Below are positions 16,371 through 26,762 of a stretch of DNA of 64,000 bases, piece by piece (positions within the stretch are counted from its first letter, which is position 1; the number at the start of each line of letters is the position of its first letter). The position numbers were made by a program, and so were the translations under genes. Origin of the DNA: Shimia haliotis. Lineage in GTDB: Bacteria > Pseudomonadota > Alphaproteobacteria > Rhodobacterales > Rhodobacteraceae. The notes beneath the pieces are model-generated. The model saw nothing but the letters and a program-made list of their open reading frames with translations, ran no database searches and was not told the DNA's origin. The stretch spans positions 54,691 through 118,690 of the forward strand of contig NZ_FOSZ01000010.1 of assembly GCF_900114415.1 (NCBI RefSeq), in the 5' to 3' direction.

Positions 16371-18650
16371 ATGTCTGACAACCGCACCCAATCGCTCCGT
16401 GATGCGGCCCTGTTCTACCACGCGAATCCCAAACCGGGTAAGCTCGAAATCCGCGCGACCAAGCCGCTTGCGAACGGCCGCGACCTGTCCCGCGCCTATT
16501 CCCCCGGCGTTGCCGAAGCCTGCCTCGAAATCAAAGACGATCCAGCCAACGCCGCGCTGTATACAGCGCGTCAGAACCTTGTTGCGGTTGTGTCCAACGG
16601 CTCTGCGGTTCTGGGTCTGGGCAATATCGGCGCGCTGGCCTCCAAGCCGGTGATGGAGGGCAAGGCCGTCCTTTTCAAGAAATTTGCCAACATCGATTGT
16701 TTTGACATCGAGCTTGACGAAAAAGACCCCGAAAAACTCGCCGACATTGTTTGCGCCATGGGGCCGACCTTTGGGGCGATCAACCTCGAAGACATCAAGG
16801 CACCGGACTGTTTCGTGGTCGAGAAACTGTGCCGCGAGCGCATGAACATCCCCGTCTTTCACGACGATCAACACGGCACCGCCATCGTGGTTGGCGCCGC
16901 TGCGACCAACGCTCTACAGGTTGCTGGCAAGAAATTTGAAGACATCAAAATTGTCTCGACCGGTGGCGGCGCGGCGGGCATCGCCTGCCTCAACATGCTG
17001 CTCAAACTTGGCGTGAAACGCGAAAACGTCTGGCTCTGCGACATCCACGGTCTCGTCTATGAAGGCCGCACCGAGGATATGAACCCGCAGAAAGCCGAAT
17101 TCGCCCAAAAAACCGATCTGCGCACGCTCGATGACGTGATTGACGATGCAGACATGTTCCTTGGCCTTTCTGGCCCCGGCGTTCTAAAACCTGAACACGC
17201 CGCCAAAATGACCGCCCAACCCATCATCTTTGCGCTCGCCAACCCGACGCCCGAGATCATGCCGGACGAGGCCCGCAAAGTGGCCCCTGACGCCATCATC
17301 GCGACCGGCCGCTCCGACTTCCCCAATCAGGTCAACAACGTCCTCTGCTTCCCGTTCATTTTCCGCGGCGCGCTGGACGTTGGCGCAACCGAGATCAATG
17401 ACGAAATGTGCGTCGCTTGCGTGAACGGCATCGCCGAACTCGCCCGCGCCACCACCTCCGCCGAAGCTGCTGCGGCCTACAAAGGCGAACACCTCACCTT
17501 CGGCGCTGACTATCTGATCCCAAAACCCTTTGATCCGCGACTGGTCGGTGTGGTCTCTGCCGCCGTGGCCAAAGCCGCCATGGACAGCGGCGTCGCAAAG
17601 CAACCGATTGACGACCTTGAGGCCTATACCCACAAGCTCAACCAATCGGTCTTCAAATCCGCCCTCCTCATGCGCCCCGTTTTCGAGGCGGCCTCCAACG
17701 CGTCCCGCCGTATTGTGTTTGCCGAGGGCGAAGACGAGCGCGTGCTGCGTGCCGCCCAAGCGATCCTTGAGGAAACCACGGAAACCCCGATCCTGATCGG
17801 CCGTCCCGAGGTGATCGAGGCCCGCTGCGAACGCGCCGGCCTTGCCATCCGCCCCGGCACCGATTTCCAGATCGTGAACCCCGAAAACGATCCGCGTTAT
17901 TTCGACTATTGGAACAGCTATCACCAACTGATGGAGCGCGAAGGCGTCACGCCAGATCTCGCCAAGGCCATCATGCGCACCAACACAACCGCCATCGGCG
18001 CGATCATGGTGCACCGAGAAGAGGCCGACAGCCTGATCTGCGGCACGTTTGGCGAATACCGCTGGCACCTGAACTACGTCGATCAGGTGCTCGGCAGCGC
18101 AGCGCTCTATCCGCACGGCGCCCTGTCTCTCATGATCCTCGAGGACGGGCCTTTGTTCATTGCGGACACGCAGGTTCACGAGCTGCCCAGCCCCGAACAC
18201 ATCGCCCGCATCACAGAAGGCGCAGCCCGCCACGTGCGCCGCTTTGGTCTGGAACCCAACATCGCGCTCTGTTCACAAAGTCAGTTTGGCAACCACCGTC
18301 AGGGCTCGGGCAAGCGTCTGCGCGAAGCCATTGCCATCCTTGACAGCCGCCCGCGCGATTTCTCCTATGAGGGCGAAATGAACGTCGACACCGCGCTGGA
18401 TCCGGACCTGCGCGCCCGCATCTTCCCGCGTACCCGTCTTGAAGGCGCCGCCAACGTGCTTGTCTTCGCCAATGCCGACGCGGCATCTGCGGTGCGCAAC
18501 ATCCTGAAAATGCGCGCCGATGCGCTTGAGGTCGGTCCGATCCTGATGGGCATGGGCAACAAGGCCCACATCGTCAGCCAATCGATCACCGCCCGTGGCC
18601 TTCTGAATATGGCCGCGATCGCTGGCACACCGGTGACACACTACGGCTAA
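16371..18650 (+). CDS. maeB: NADP-dependent malic enzyme with C-terminal phosphotransacetylase-like domain
   Basis: This 759-residue protein oxidatively decarboxylates malate to pyruvate. The N-terminal malic domain includes [11 protein letters not shown]. The dinucleotide-binding [11 protein letters not shown] lies near 200. A PTA-like domain covers about 430-759 and in this class is regulatory rather than catalytic. GAGG precedes the ATG. It stands alone between a divergent cupin operon and a strong terminator. In roseobacters it supplies NADPH and pyruvate during growth on organic acids, which is general knowledge of the family. Confidence 0.93.
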   Translation: MSDNRTQSLRDAALFYHANPKPGKLEIRATKPLANGRDLSRAYSPGVAEACLEIKDDPANAALYTARQNLVAVVSNGSAVLGLGNIGALASKPVMEGKAVLFKKFANIDCFDIELDEKDPEKLADIVCAMGPTFGAINLEDIKAPDCFVVEKLCRERMNIPVFHDDQHGTAIVVGAAATNALQVAGKKFEDIKIVSTGGGAAGIACLNMLLKLGVKRENVWLCDIHGLVYEGRTEDMNPQKAEFAQKTDLRTLDDVIDDADMFLGLSGPGVLKPEHAAKMTAQPIIFALANPTPEIMPDEARKVAPDAIIATGRSDFPNQVNNVLCFPFIFRGALDVGATEINDEMCVACVNGIAELARATTSAEAAAAYKGEHLTFGADYLIPKPFDPRLVGVVSAAVAKAAMDSGVAKQPIDDLEAYTHKLNQSVFKSALLMRPVFEAASNASRRIVFAEGEDERVLRAAQAILEETTETPILIGRPEVIEARCERAGLAIRPGTDFQIVNPENDPRYFDYWNSYHQLMEREGVTPDLAKAIMRTNTTAIGAIMVHREEADSLICGTFGEYRWHLNYVDQVLGSAALYPHGALSLMILEDGPLFIADTQVHELPSPEHIARITEGAARHVRRFGLEPNIALCSQSQFGNHRQGSGKRLREAIAILDSRPRDFSYEGEMNVDTALDPDLRARIFPRTRLEGAANVLVFANADAASAVRNILKMRADALEVGPILMGMGNKAHIVSQSITARGLLNMAAIAGTPVTHYG

Positions 18651-18654
18651 ACAA

Positions 18655-18690
18655 AAACGCCCTCCTGACACTCAGGAGGGCGTTCTTTTG
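18655..18690 (+). terminator. Intrinsic terminator after maeB
   Basis: The stem ACGCCCTCCTGA / TCAGGAGGGCGT with a very short loop is followed by TCTTTTGG and preceded by an A run. It lies just after the maeB stop and just before the convergent membrane-protein gene. Confidence 0.85.
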
Positions 18691-18716
18691 GTTGCGGCCT
18701 CGGAAAACGCCGCAGG

Positions 18717-19952
18717 CTACTGTCCTTCGACCTTCAAATCTTCCCGCAACTTCTTGTCCTTGCTGGGCCGCCAGATGAACTGGTCCAGCACATAATGGTG
18801 CATCTGAAACCCGAGCGTCAGCATGACGTAGAAGGCGATCCATGTTGTGCCACCAATCTCCAGAGGATCCCCCCAGACCGGCCCCACGGAACACACGTTG
18901 ATCCGCCCGATCAAACACCCCAGCCCCCAGACCGGCAGCGAAATCGCAGCAATGGCAAAGGCGAGATAAATCCAGAAATTGCGCGACAGCTTGGCCGCAA
19001 ACCCATAGGTCTGCTCCGCCTTTTCCGGCTCCCCACCGTATCGATTCTCGTTATAAAACCAAACAATCGCCAGATATTGCACGTCATGGTAAATCGTCAC
19101 GATCATCGTGAACACCAGAAGGCTGGTGAACAACAGATGGCCCGAATAGCACATATAAAGATGCAGCGGCAGCACCGCCGCGAGAAACGCCAGCTTAGGC
19201 AAGGCGATCTTGTCCCCCTGTGAAACCCGCTGCACCTGCCGCGCCACAAAGACGCCCAGCAGCGCGACCACAATCACCACAGTCGCCAGAACAACCCAAA
19301 GCTCCCACTGCAAAGCTGCGACATACTCAAACCAAGACTGGCCAATCTCTCGCTCCGGAAACGCGGGACGCCCCTCAAGCCCCACACGCCGCCGCGCGCC
19401 GCTATGCTGCGCCAGAAACGCCACAAAAGGCACCAGCAAGCAGCCATAAAGCACCCAACTGTCAATCCGCGCGTCCTTGGTGCCGGTTTCGCCATTGACC
19501 CGATGATACAGCCGCAAAATGCCATAATGCTGGCGCGTCACATGCCAATAGGCCCAAAGGCTCACCACGATCATGAACCCGTACCACGGCGCCTTCCAGA
19601 AGGATGCCCCCATCCCCTGAAGCCCATAGGACACCAACAGTGTTACGGGACCGACGAGAAACACCCCCAAGGACAAAATCAACAGCCGCGGCATCTGTTT
19701 GCGCGCGGCCTTGTCCAAATAGGTCCGGCTGTAGGTGGCAAAGAAATGCGGCGTGTCCAGAACGATCACCCAGACCAGCCAGACCAAAATCATGTTCCAG
19801 CCCATCAGCAGGTAGATTCCGAAAATCAGCCACCCTGCCAACACCGATCCGATCAGAAAAATCAAATCGCGTCGCGCGCTGAACACCCAATTCATTTTGA
19901 AATACCGGTCCAGCCCGGCGCCCGGGCCCGGATGTAAATTTGTTTCTGTCAT
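18717..19952 (-). CDS. Polytopic membrane protein with conserved-looking histidine motifs
   Basis: This 411-residue protein has about ten hydrophobic segments and no recognised family name. Histidines cluster in or beside membrane segments: DTPHFF (near 66), YWHVTRQHYG (near 145), YHDVQY (near 285) and MHHYVLDQFIW (near 390). This resembles metal-binding membrane enzymes. The ATG at 19952 is chosen for the GGGAAG upstream; a TTG 21 nt earlier is less likely. It diverges from prpE, with an array of TTTGCAAA boxes in the gap, so shared regulation is possible. Its function is unknown. Confidence 0.7.
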   Translation of the reverse strand: MTETNLHPGPGAGLDRYFKMNWVFSARRDLIFLIGSVLAGWLIFGIYLLMGWNMILVWLVWVIVLDTPHFFATYSRTYLDKAARKQMPRLLILSLGVFLVGPVTLLVSYGLQGMGASFWKAPWYGFMIVVSLWAYWHVTRQHYGILRLYHRVNGETGTKDARIDSWVLYGCLLVPFVAFLAQHSGARRRVGLEGRPAFPEREIGQSWFEYVAALQWELWVVLATVVIVVALLGVFVARQVQRVSQGDKIALPKLAFLAAVLPLHLYMCYSGHLLFTSLLVFTMIVTIYHDVQYLAIVWFYNENRYGGEPEKAEQTYGFAAKLSRNFWIYLAFAIAAISLPVWGLGCLIGRINVCSVGPVWGDPLEIGGTTWIAFYVMLTLGFQMHHYVLDQFIWRPSKDKKLREDLKVEGQ

Positions 19953-20066
19953 AGGTCTTCCCTCAATTGCCAAAACAATGGCTTGGCGGCTGCAAACCTG
20001 TCAACTGCGCCAAAGGCCACCTTCCGCTTTTCCCATTCCGCGATTCGCATATGGCCGGCTCACGGC

Positions 20067-20172
20067 TTTGCAACTTTGCAAACGGGCGCCAGAAGTTTGC
20101 GCCAATCCCGCCGTTTTCACCGCTTTGCAAAAATTTGCAGTCAACCTTCGCAAAGTCTGCAAATTTTCTGCG
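20067..20172. promoter_or_regulatory. Array of TTTGCAAA-type boxes upstream of prpE (candidate ScfR/PccR sites)
   Basis: TTTGCAAC (20067-20074) and TTTGCAAA (20075-20082) are adjacent. TTTGCAAA (20124-20131) and TTTGCAGT (20134-20141) follow, then TTCGCAAA (20047+100, i.e. 20147-20154) and TCTGCAAA (20156-20163). In Rhodobacter sphaeroides the short-chain fatty acyl-CoA regulator PccR binds paired TTTGCAAA motifs upstream of propionyl-CoA genes. The same half-site ahead of a propionyl-CoA synthetase gene fits that logic, although the spacing here differs from the published TTTGCAAA-N4-TTTGCAAA. Confidence 0.6.
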
Positions 20173-20257
20173 ATAATCTGCCACGGGGCACGCCGCGCCC
20201 CTTGCCGCAACGGCACCTGCTCCCCTAAGCCTATAGCCAAGGAAGAGGAGATCCCCC

Positions 20258-22150
20258 ATGTCGTACAAAGACGTCTATCAATCCTGGGAAGACGACCACG
20301 AAGGTTTCTGGCTGGAAGCGGCAAGCTATATCGACTGGGACAAAGCGCCCACCAAGGCGCTGACCGACAACGGCAATGGCATCTACGAGTGGTTTTCTGA
20401 CAGCTTGGGCAACACCTGCTACAACGCCGTGGACCGTCATGTGGAAAACGGCCGTGGTGATCAGGCCGCCATCATCTACGACAGCCCGATCACCGGCAAG
20501 AAAGACAAAATCACCTTTGCCGAGCTGCGCGACAAAGTCGCCTCCCTCGCCGGTGGCCTCGCAGCCAAAGGTGTGACCAAGGGCGATCGCGTCATCATCT
20601 ATATGCCGATGGTGCCAGAAGCGCTTGTAGCGATGCTCGCCTGCGCCCGCCTCGGCGCCATCCATTCGGTGGTCTTTGGCGGCTTCGCGTCCAACGAACT
20701 CGCCGTACGCATTGACGACGCCACCCCCAAAGCCATCATCGCCGCCTCCTGCGGTCTCGAGCCGGGCCGCGTGGTGCACTATAAACCGCTGGTGGACGGC
20801 GCGATCGAACTTGCCAAACACAAGCCCGAGTTCTGTGTGATCTACCAACGCGAAGAAGAGCGCGCGGACTTGATCCCGGGGCGCGATGTGGACTGGGTCG
20901 AATTTCAGGCCGACACACCCGAAGCCGACTGCGTGCCGGTCGAAGGCAACCACCCGCTCTATATCCTCTACACCTCCGGCACCACCGGCGCGCCCAAAGG
21001 CGTGATCCGCGCCTCAGCCGGCCACATGGTCGCGCTGTTTTGGACCATGGAGAAAATTTACGACGTCAAGCCCGGCGATGTGTTCTGGGCGGCCTCCGAT
21101 GTGGGCTGGGTCGTGGGACACTCCTACATCTGCTACGGACCGCTCCTGCACGGCAACACCACTCTCGTGTTCGAAGGCAAACCTGTCGGCACCCCCGATG
21201 CGGGCACCTTCTGGCGCGTGATCGACGAGCACAAGGTGCGCAGCTTCTTCACCGCCCCGACCGCGATCCGCGCAGTGAAACGCGAAGATCCGACCGGCCA
21301 GTTGATGAAAGACTATGACCTGTCTGAGTTGCGCGCCCTCTTCCTTGCGGGCGAACGCGCCGATCCGGACACCATTCAATGGGCCTTTGACCACCTCAAA
21401 GTGCCGGTCGTAGATCACTGGTGGCAAACCGAAACCGGGTTTGCTATCGCCGCCAACCCGCTCGGGGTTGAGGAAATTCCGGTGAAAATCGGCAGCCCCT
21501 CCGTGCCGATGCCCGGCTATGACGTACAAATTCTTGATGAGGGCGGCAACAAAATGGGGCCCAACGAGCTGGGCGCCATCGCCATCAAACTGCCGCTGCC
21601 TCCGGGCACCCTGCCAGGCCTGTGGAACGCCGAAGACCGCTTCCGCAAGAGCTACCTCACCACTTTCCCCGGCTACTATGAAACCGGCGATGCAGGCATG
21701 ATCGACGAGGACGGCTATCTTTATATCATGGCGCGCACAGATGACGTGATCAACGTCGCCGGACACCGACTTTCCACTGGCGGAATGGAAGAAGTCCTCG
21801 CCTCTCACCCTGACGTGGCCGAATGCGCGGTGATCGGCGTGGCGGATCAACTCAAGGGCCAGATGCCTGTGGGCTTTCTTTGCCTGAACGCGGGCGCAGA
21901 TCGCGATCACGATGACGTCGTGAAAGAAGTCGTGAAACTCGTGCGCGAGAAAATCGGACCGGTGGCCGCATTCAAGCTCGCCGTCGTGGTGGACCGTTTG
22001 CCGAAAACCCGTTCGGGCAAAATCCTGCGCGGCACCATGGTCAACATCGCCGACAGCACGCCTTGGAAAATGCCTGCCACCATCGACGATCCTGCCATTC
22101 TGGACGAGATCACCGAAGCGCTCAAATCCATCGGCTACGCTGGCGCATAA
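20258..22150 (+). CDS. prpE: Propionyl-CoA synthetase
   Basis: This 630-residue acyl-CoA synthetase has an N-terminal ACAS_N segment and the core motif YTSGTTGAPKG (about 236-246). It also has the adenylate-binding WWQTETG (about 388-394) and the catalytic Lys in RSGKILRG near 590. The sequence matches PrpE more than Acs in its N-terminus (YQSWEDDHEGFWLEAA) and in length. It would convert propionate to propionyl-CoA for the methylmalonyl or ethylmalonyl-CoA routes. GAGGAGAT precedes the ATG. TTTGCAAA boxes upstream suggest control by acyl-CoA level. Confidence 0.9.
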   Translation: MSYKDVYQSWEDDHEGFWLEAASYIDWDKAPTKALTDNGNGIYEWFSDSLGNTCYNAVDRHVENGRGDQAAIIYDSPITGKKDKITFAELRDKVASLAGGLAAKGVTKGDRVIIYMPMVPEALVAMLACARLGAIHSVVFGGFASNELAVRIDDATPKAIIAASCGLEPGRVVHYKPLVDGAIELAKHKPEFCVIYQREEERADLIPGRDVDWVEFQADTPEADCVPVEGNHPLYILYTSGTTGAPKGVIRASAGHMVALFWTMEKIYDVKPGDVFWAASDVGWVVGHSYICYGPLLHGNTTLVFEGKPVGTPDAGTFWRVIDEHKVRSFFTAPTAIRAVKREDPTGQLMKDYDLSELRALFLAGERADPDTIQWAFDHLKVPVVDHWWQTETGFAIAANPLGVEEIPVKIGSPSVPMPGYDVQILDEGGNKMGPNELGAIAIKLPLPPGTLPGLWNAEDRFRKSYLTTFPGYYETGDAGMIDEDGYLYIMARTDDVINVAGHRLSTGGMEEVLASHPDVAECAVIGVADQLKGQMPVGFLCLNAGADRDHDDVVKEVVKLVREKIGPVAAFKLAVVVDRLPKTRSGKILRGTMVNIADSTPWKMPATIDDPAILDEITEALKSIGYAGA

Positions 22151-22156
22151 CCGACA

Positions 22157-22206
22157 CTCGTGGGGGCTCTGCCCCCACACCCCCAGGGTATTTTGAGCCA
22201 GAAAAA
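22157..22206 (+). repeat. Dispersed GC-rich hairpin repeat, copy B (likely prpE terminator)
   Basis: GTGGGGGC, a short loop and GCCCCCAC form the stem, followed by ACCCCCAGGGTATTTT, the reverse of the TACTCTGGGGG edge seen in the other two copies. It begins 7 nt after the prpE stop, with a T tract after the C run, so it probably ends prpE transcription. Confidence 0.65.
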
Positions 22207-22275
22207 ATGGTTTTCTACGTTCCGGTTTTTACGTGCCAACAGCAACAAGATCTCAGAAGCCATAGGCCTTTGGGT

Positions 22276-23037
22276 TTAGACAAACTGCTCGCGGATAAGG
22301 CGTTCTTCCAACCCGTGACCGGGGTCAAACAGGATCTTATGCGCCACCGAGGGTTCGCTTCGGATTTCAACGCGCACTACATTTTCAAAGCTGCGGCTGT
22401 CAGCGTCCGCCATCACCGGCCGTTTTTCAGGCTCGACCACATCAAACTGCACCTGCGCGGCTTTGGGCAACAAAGCCCCGCGCCAGCGTCGCGGACGGAA
22501 TGGTGCAATCGCAGTCAACGCCAGCACATCCGATCCAATCGGCAGGATCGGGCCATGAGCAGAATAGTTATAGGCTGTTGAACCGGCCGGAGTGCTGACC
22601 AAGGCGCCGTCACAAACCAGTTCCTCCATGCGCAACCGCCCATCCACGGTAATGCGCAGCTTCGCGGCCTGAGGACCGGCCCGCAACAAGGAGACTTCGT
22701 TGATTGCCAGCGCCGCGTGAACAGTGCCATCCGCGCAGGTGGCGCGCATCGACAACGGATTGAGAACCTCTTCCTGAGCCGCCGCCAGCCGCTCAGGCAG
22801 GTCGCCTTCCGCATAGGCATTCATCAAAAAACCGACGGTGCCACGGTTCATCCCGTAAACCGGCACATCCAACGTCTGGGTGTCATGAAGCGTCGAGAGC
22901 ATGAACCCGTCACCACCAAGGGCCACGATCACATCGGCCTCTTGCGGCGCGCAATCGCCATAACAGCCGATCAACGCCGCCCGCGCGGTCTGCGCCACTG
23001 GGGCGCGACTGGCCAAAAAGGCGATTCTCTTTGTCAT
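22276..23037 (-). CDS. nadK: NAD kinase
   Basis: This 253-residue enzyme phosphorylates NAD to NADP. The family motifs are present: [12 protein letters not shown] (about 46-57), [10 protein letters not shown] and [16 protein letters not shown]. The ATG at 23037 gives the usual short alphaproteobacterial form starting at TKRIAFLAS; the open frame continues upstream, but without family similarity. It converges with prpE and diverges from glyA. Confidence 0.93.
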   Translation of the reverse strand: MTKRIAFLASRAPVAQTARAALIGCYGDCAPQEADVIVALGGDGFMLSTLHDTQTLDVPVYGMNRGTVGFLMNAYAEGDLPERLAAAQEEVLNPLSMRATCADGTVHAALAINEVSLLRAGPQAAKLRITVDGRLRMEELVCDGALVSTPAGSTAYNYSAHGPILPIGSDVLALTAIAPFRPRRWRGALLPKAAQVQFDVVEPEKRPVMADADSRSFENVVRVEIRSEPSVAHKILFDPGHGLEERLIREQFV

Positions 23038-23217
23038 GGTACCTGGTCCGCCGAGATCGTTTCGCAGCCGCCCCAAAGTTTCCGAAGACGGCATATGTTT
23101 ATCCACTGCACCATTCACGGCGCACAGACAAGGCATTACGTCGCTTTAAGACCTTCCGTCCCTCTCATAATTCCTTTAGCAAACGGCCAACGTGAACACT
23201 CATCTGGAGACGCCCCA

Positions 23218-24510
23218 ATGACCACGACCCGCGACGCCGGCTTTTTCACCGAGGCCCTGTCCACCCGTGACCCCGAACTCTTTGCCTCGATCACCGATGA
23301 ACTCGGTCGCCAGCGCGACGAAATCGAGTTGATCGCTTCCGAAAACATTGTGTCGGCGGCGGTGATGGAAGCTCAGGGCTCTGTTCTGACCAACAAATAC
23401 GCCGAAGGCTATCCGGGCCGTCGCTACTACGGCGGTTGCCAGTATGTCGACGTGGCCGAGAACCTCGCCATCGACCGCGCCAAAGCGCTCTTTGGTTGTG
23501 AGTTCGCCAATGTGCAGCCCAACTCCGGCTCGCAGGCCAACCAGGGTGTGTTCACCGCGCTGCTGCAACCGGGCGACACCATCCTCGGCATGTCTCTGGA
23601 TGCCGGCGGTCACCTGACCCACGGCGCGAAACCGAACCAGTCCGGCAAATGGTTCAACGCCATCCAATATGGCGTCCGCAAAGAAGACAGCCTGCTGGAT
23701 TACAATCAGGTCCGCGAACTGGCGCTTGAGCACAAACCCAAGATGATCATCGCAGGCGGCTCCGCCATCCCCCGCCAGATCGACTTTGCCAAGTTCCGCG
23801 AAATCGCAGACGAAGTCGGCGCCTACCTGATGGTCGACATGGCGCACTTCGCAGGTCTCGTTGCCGCAGGCGAGCACCCCTCGCCGTTCCCGCACGCGGA
23901 TGTTGCGACAACAACCACCCACAAAACCCTGCGCGGGCCCCGCGGCGGCATGATCGTGACCAACGACGAGGCCATCGCCAAAAAGGTCAACTCCGCGATC
24001 TTCCCCGGCATTCAGGGCGGCCCCCTGATGCACGTGATCGCAGGCAAAGCGGCAGCCTTTGGCGAAGCGCTGCGCCCTGAGTTCAAAGAGTACCAGAAAC
24101 AGGTGCGTGCCAACGCAGTGGCTCTGGCGGATCAGTTGGTCAAAGGCGGTCTGGACATCGTAACCGGTGGCACCGACACCCACGTCATGCTGGTCGATCT
24201 GCGCCCCAAAGGTGTGAAAGGCAACGCCACCGAGAAAGCCCTTGGTCGCGCCCACATCACCTGCAACAAAAACGGCATCCCGTTTGACCCGGAAAAGCCG
24301 ATGGTCACATCTGGCATCCGCCTTGGCACCCCCGCGGGCACCACGCGTGGCTTTGGCGAAGACGAGTTCCGCGCCATTGCCGACATGATTGTCGAAGTGG
24401 TCGACGGTCTGGCCGCCAACGGTGAAGAAGGCAACGCCGACGTGGAAGCCGCGGTGAAAGCCAAGGTCGCAGACCTTTGTGCCAAGTTCCCGATGTATCC
24501 GAACCTGTAA
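23218..24510 (+). CDS. glyA: Serine hydroxymethyltransferase
   Basis: This 430-residue PLP enzyme interconverts serine plus tetrahydrofolate with glycine plus methylene-THF. The Schiff-base lysine lies in [14 protein letters not shown] (about 225-238), and the N-terminal [12 protein letters not shown] and [10 protein letters not shown] are typical. The ATG at 23218 has GGAGA upstream; the longer open frame to the left overlaps nadK and is not coding. It supplies one-carbon units and supports the serine cycle in this group. A terminator follows. Confidence 0.95.
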   Translation: MTTTRDAGFFTEALSTRDPELFASITDELGRQRDEIELIASENIVSAAVMEAQGSVLTNKYAEGYPGRRYYGGCQYVDVAENLAIDRAKALFGCEFANVQPNSGSQANQGVFTALLQPGDTILGMSLDAGGHLTHGAKPNQSGKWFNAIQYGVRKEDSLLDYNQVRELALEHKPKMIIAGGSAIPRQIDFAKFREIADEVGAYLMVDMAHFAGLVAAGEHPSPFPHADVATTTTHKTLRGPRGGMIVTNDEAIAKKVNSAIFPGIQGGPLMHVIAGKAAAFGEALRPEFKEYQKQVRANAVALADQLVKGGLDIVTGGTDTHVMLVDLRPKGVKGNATEKALGRAHITCNKNGIPFDPEKPMVTSGIRLGTPAGTTRGFGEDEFRAIADMIVEVVDGLAANGEEGNADVEAAVKAKVADLCAKFPMYPNL

Positions 24511-24533
24511 GACCACAGGTTTCATGCTATGCA

Positions 24534-24571
24534 CGCCGTCGCAGGGTTTCCTGCGGCGGCGTTTCTTTTTT
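24534..24571 (+). terminator. Intrinsic terminator after glyA
   Basis: The stem CGCCGTCGCAGG / CCTGCGGCGGCG has one G-T pair and a 4-nt loop and is followed by TTTCTTTTTT. It lies between glyA and the methyltransferase gene. Confidence 0.85.
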
Positions 24572-24590
24572 GACTATTTGGAGTTTTGCA

Positions 24591-25298
24591 ATGACCGACG
24601 GTTGGAACACCTCCGCCCAAGCCTGGATCACATCCCAAGGTGAAGACGGTGATTTCAGCCGCCAGCACGTGCTCGACGCGCCGATGCTGGCCCGAGTTGT
24701 CGCCGCTGCGCCAACCGATGTGCTTGACCTTGGTTGCGGCGAAGGTCGCTTCTGCCGCAAACTCGCGCGCCTTGCCGGAACCGTCACCGGCATAGATCCC
24801 ACCCAAGCTCTCATCACGCACGCACGCGCCCTTGGCGGGGCCCGTTATGAAACGGCCTTCGCCAAAGCTCTCCCCTTCGCGGATCACAGCTTTGATATGA
24901 CCGTCGCCTATCTGTCACTGATCGACATTCCCGACATTCCCGCGGCCCTAACTGAGACACACCGCGTTCTGCGCCCTGGCGGGCGCCTACTGATCGCCAA
25001 CCTCAACCCATGGACCACCTCCAGCCAGGCCCATGGCTATCCAGAAAAAAACGCAGACGGTTCAACCACGCTGATCATGGACCACTACCTCGACTGCTTT
25101 GCCTCTTGGGCAGAATGGGACGATATACGCATTCAAAACTGGCACCGCCCCCTGTCATTCTACATGACAGAACTGCTGGCTGCGGGCTTTCAACTCACGC
25201 ACTTTGACGAACCCAAAGCCACTGGCGGCGGCCGCGCCGAAACCTACAATCGCGCGCCCTATCTGCATCTGATGGAGTGGCAGAAGCCGGACCAATAA
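24591..25298 (+). CDS. Class I SAM-dependent methyltransferase
   Basis: This 235-residue protein has the Methyltransf_11 pattern: motif I LDLGCGEGRFC (about 44-54), the acidic end of strand 2 in GIDPT, and motif IV/post-I SFDMTVAYLSL. Its C-terminal half has aromatic residues that could shape the substrate pocket. The ATG at 24591 follows TTTGGAGTTTTGCA, giving a GGAG SD. The substrate is unknown. It lies between glyA and a DNA-glycosylase-like gene with no evident functional link. Confidence 0.85.
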   Translation: MTDGWNTSAQAWITSQGEDGDFSRQHVLDAPMLARVVAAAPTDVLDLGCGEGRFCRKLARLAGTVTGIDPTQALITHARALGGARYETAFAKALPFADHSFDMTVAYLSLIDIPDIPAALTETHRVLRPGGRLLIANLNPWTTSSQAHGYPEKNADGSTTLIMDHYLDCFASWAEWDDIRIQNWHRPLSFYMTELLAAGFQLTHFDEPKATGGGRAETYNRAPYLHLMEWQKPDQ

Positions 25299-25418
25299 GC
25301 CAAGCTTTCCCGCCATTTTACGACATGGCAACGCTGCCCCCCACAGGCCCGGCGCGGTTTTTTGGCGGGCCACCAAGATTGTTCTTTATTTGTTCTAAAC
25401 GTCTTTCTAGGGTGCGGC

Positions 25419-26606
25419 ATGGTTACTCGTATTTCCAACCGCGACGCGCGACGCCTTTGGCTTTTCAATCAGGGTTTGGCGGAATCCCCCACCGGCCCCG
25501 CCAATCCGCGGACCACAATCACACAGCTTGGGTTTGTCCAACTGGACAGCATTCAGGTGCTTTCCCGCGCCCATCATCACATCCTGTGGTCGCGCAACCA
25601 GAACTACCGCGAACCGATGCTGGACAAGTTGTTGGGTCAAGACCGCGCTGTGTTTGAGCATTTCACCCATGACGCCAGCGTCCTGCCGATCGAAACCTAC
25701 CCCTATTGGCGCGCCCAATTTGAGCGTCGCAAAGCGCGCATGGATGCCAAGGGCTGGTTCAAAACCGCCCTGACCAAGGTTGACCTTGGCGAGATCAAGG
25801 ACCGCATCGCCAACGAAGGTGCGCTCTCGACCGAGGCCTTTGACACCAAGATAGACGGCCCCAAGGAGATGTGGTCCCGCCCGCCCCACAAGCAAGCGCT
25901 GGATTACATGTGGTACGCAGGAGAGCTGGCAACCTGCCACCGGCGGAACTTCAAGAAGTTTTACAACCTGCCGGAACGTGTGATCCCGGACGACATCCGC
26001 GCAGCCCACGTGCCCCATGCCGAACAAATCGACTGGCTGTGTCAGCAAGCCGTTGCCCGCCTTGGCTTTGCCACCACCGGCGACATCAAACGCTTCTGGG
26101 AAGCCGTCGACACCGCTGAGGTCAAGAACTGGGTCACAGCGTCTAACCTGATCGAGGTCGAGGTTGAAACCGCCAAACGTCAATGGCTGCCAATGCTGGC
26201 CCCTCCGGATATTGCCCAGCGCATAGACGCCACTCCCGCGCCCACATCGCGCCTACGCATTCTCAACCCGTTTGACCCCGTGATCCGCGACCGCGACCGG
26301 CTCTCGCGCCTGTTTGGTATGGACTACCGCATTGAAATCTTTGTGCCTGCCGCCCAACGTATCTGGGGCTACTACGTCTATCCTCTGCTCGAAGGCGACC
26401 GCTTTGTTGGTCGACTTGAGGCCAAGGCAGACCGCAAGAAAGGCACGCTCACCGTCACCCGCCTTTGGGCGGAAAAAGGCGTCAAATGGACCGATGCCCG
26501 CGCCGAAAAACTCGATGCCGAACTTGACCGCATGGGGCGCTTCATCGGCACCCGGGACATTCACTGGTCTTGCACCAAACAGCCGGAACCCGCCCCCATC
26601 TCATGA
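25419..26606 (+). CDS. YcaQ/AlkZ-family DNA glycosylase-like protein (HTH_42)
   Basis: This 395-residue protein belongs to the winged-helix HTH_42 family. The catalytic region reads LGFVQLDSIQVLSRAHHHILWSR with Q-L-D, the QxD form seen in E. coli YcaQ, which unhooks interstrand crosslinks, rather than the QxQ of AlkZ. Three winged-helix units and a C-terminal beta-barrel region (LRILNPFDPVIRDR) are expected. The ATG at 25419 lies at the start of the conserved NRDARRLWLF. It is probably monocistronic. Confidence 0.8.
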   Translation: MVTRISNRDARRLWLFNQGLAESPTGPANPRTTITQLGFVQLDSIQVLSRAHHHILWSRNQNYREPMLDKLLGQDRAVFEHFTHDASVLPIETYPYWRAQFERRKARMDAKGWFKTALTKVDLGEIKDRIANEGALSTEAFDTKIDGPKEMWSRPPHKQALDYMWYAGELATCHRRNFKKFYNLPERVIPDDIRAAHVPHAEQIDWLCQQAVARLGFATTGDIKRFWEAVDTAEVKNWVTASNLIEVEVETAKRQWLPMLAPPDIAQRIDATPAPTSRLRILNPFDPVIRDRDRLSRLFGMDYRIEIFVPAAQRIWGYYVYPLLEGDRFVGRLEAKADRKKGTLTVTRLWAEKGVKWTDARAEKLDAELDRMGRFIGTRDIHWSCTKQPEPAPIS

Positions 26607-26762
26607 CTGTGCCTCTCAAGACCCCGCCAACTGGAACACCCTCTGGGCGACCGGATACAGGCCCGCCGACCAAAGCCGCTCACAGGACATATCAAGTTCA
26701 GTTTCAAGATGATTTCTGACTGTGGGTTTTCGCGACGCGCTGGCGCCTGACCGCTGTCGACC

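Noticed and set aside
17184..18233. A 349-codon open frame on the minus strand inside maeB
   Set aside because: Complement of the malic enzyme gene; no SD and no domain.
23038..23217. glyA leader considered for a glycine or SAM riboswitch
   Set aside because: No paired-element pattern or conserved core of those riboswitches could be seen by eye.
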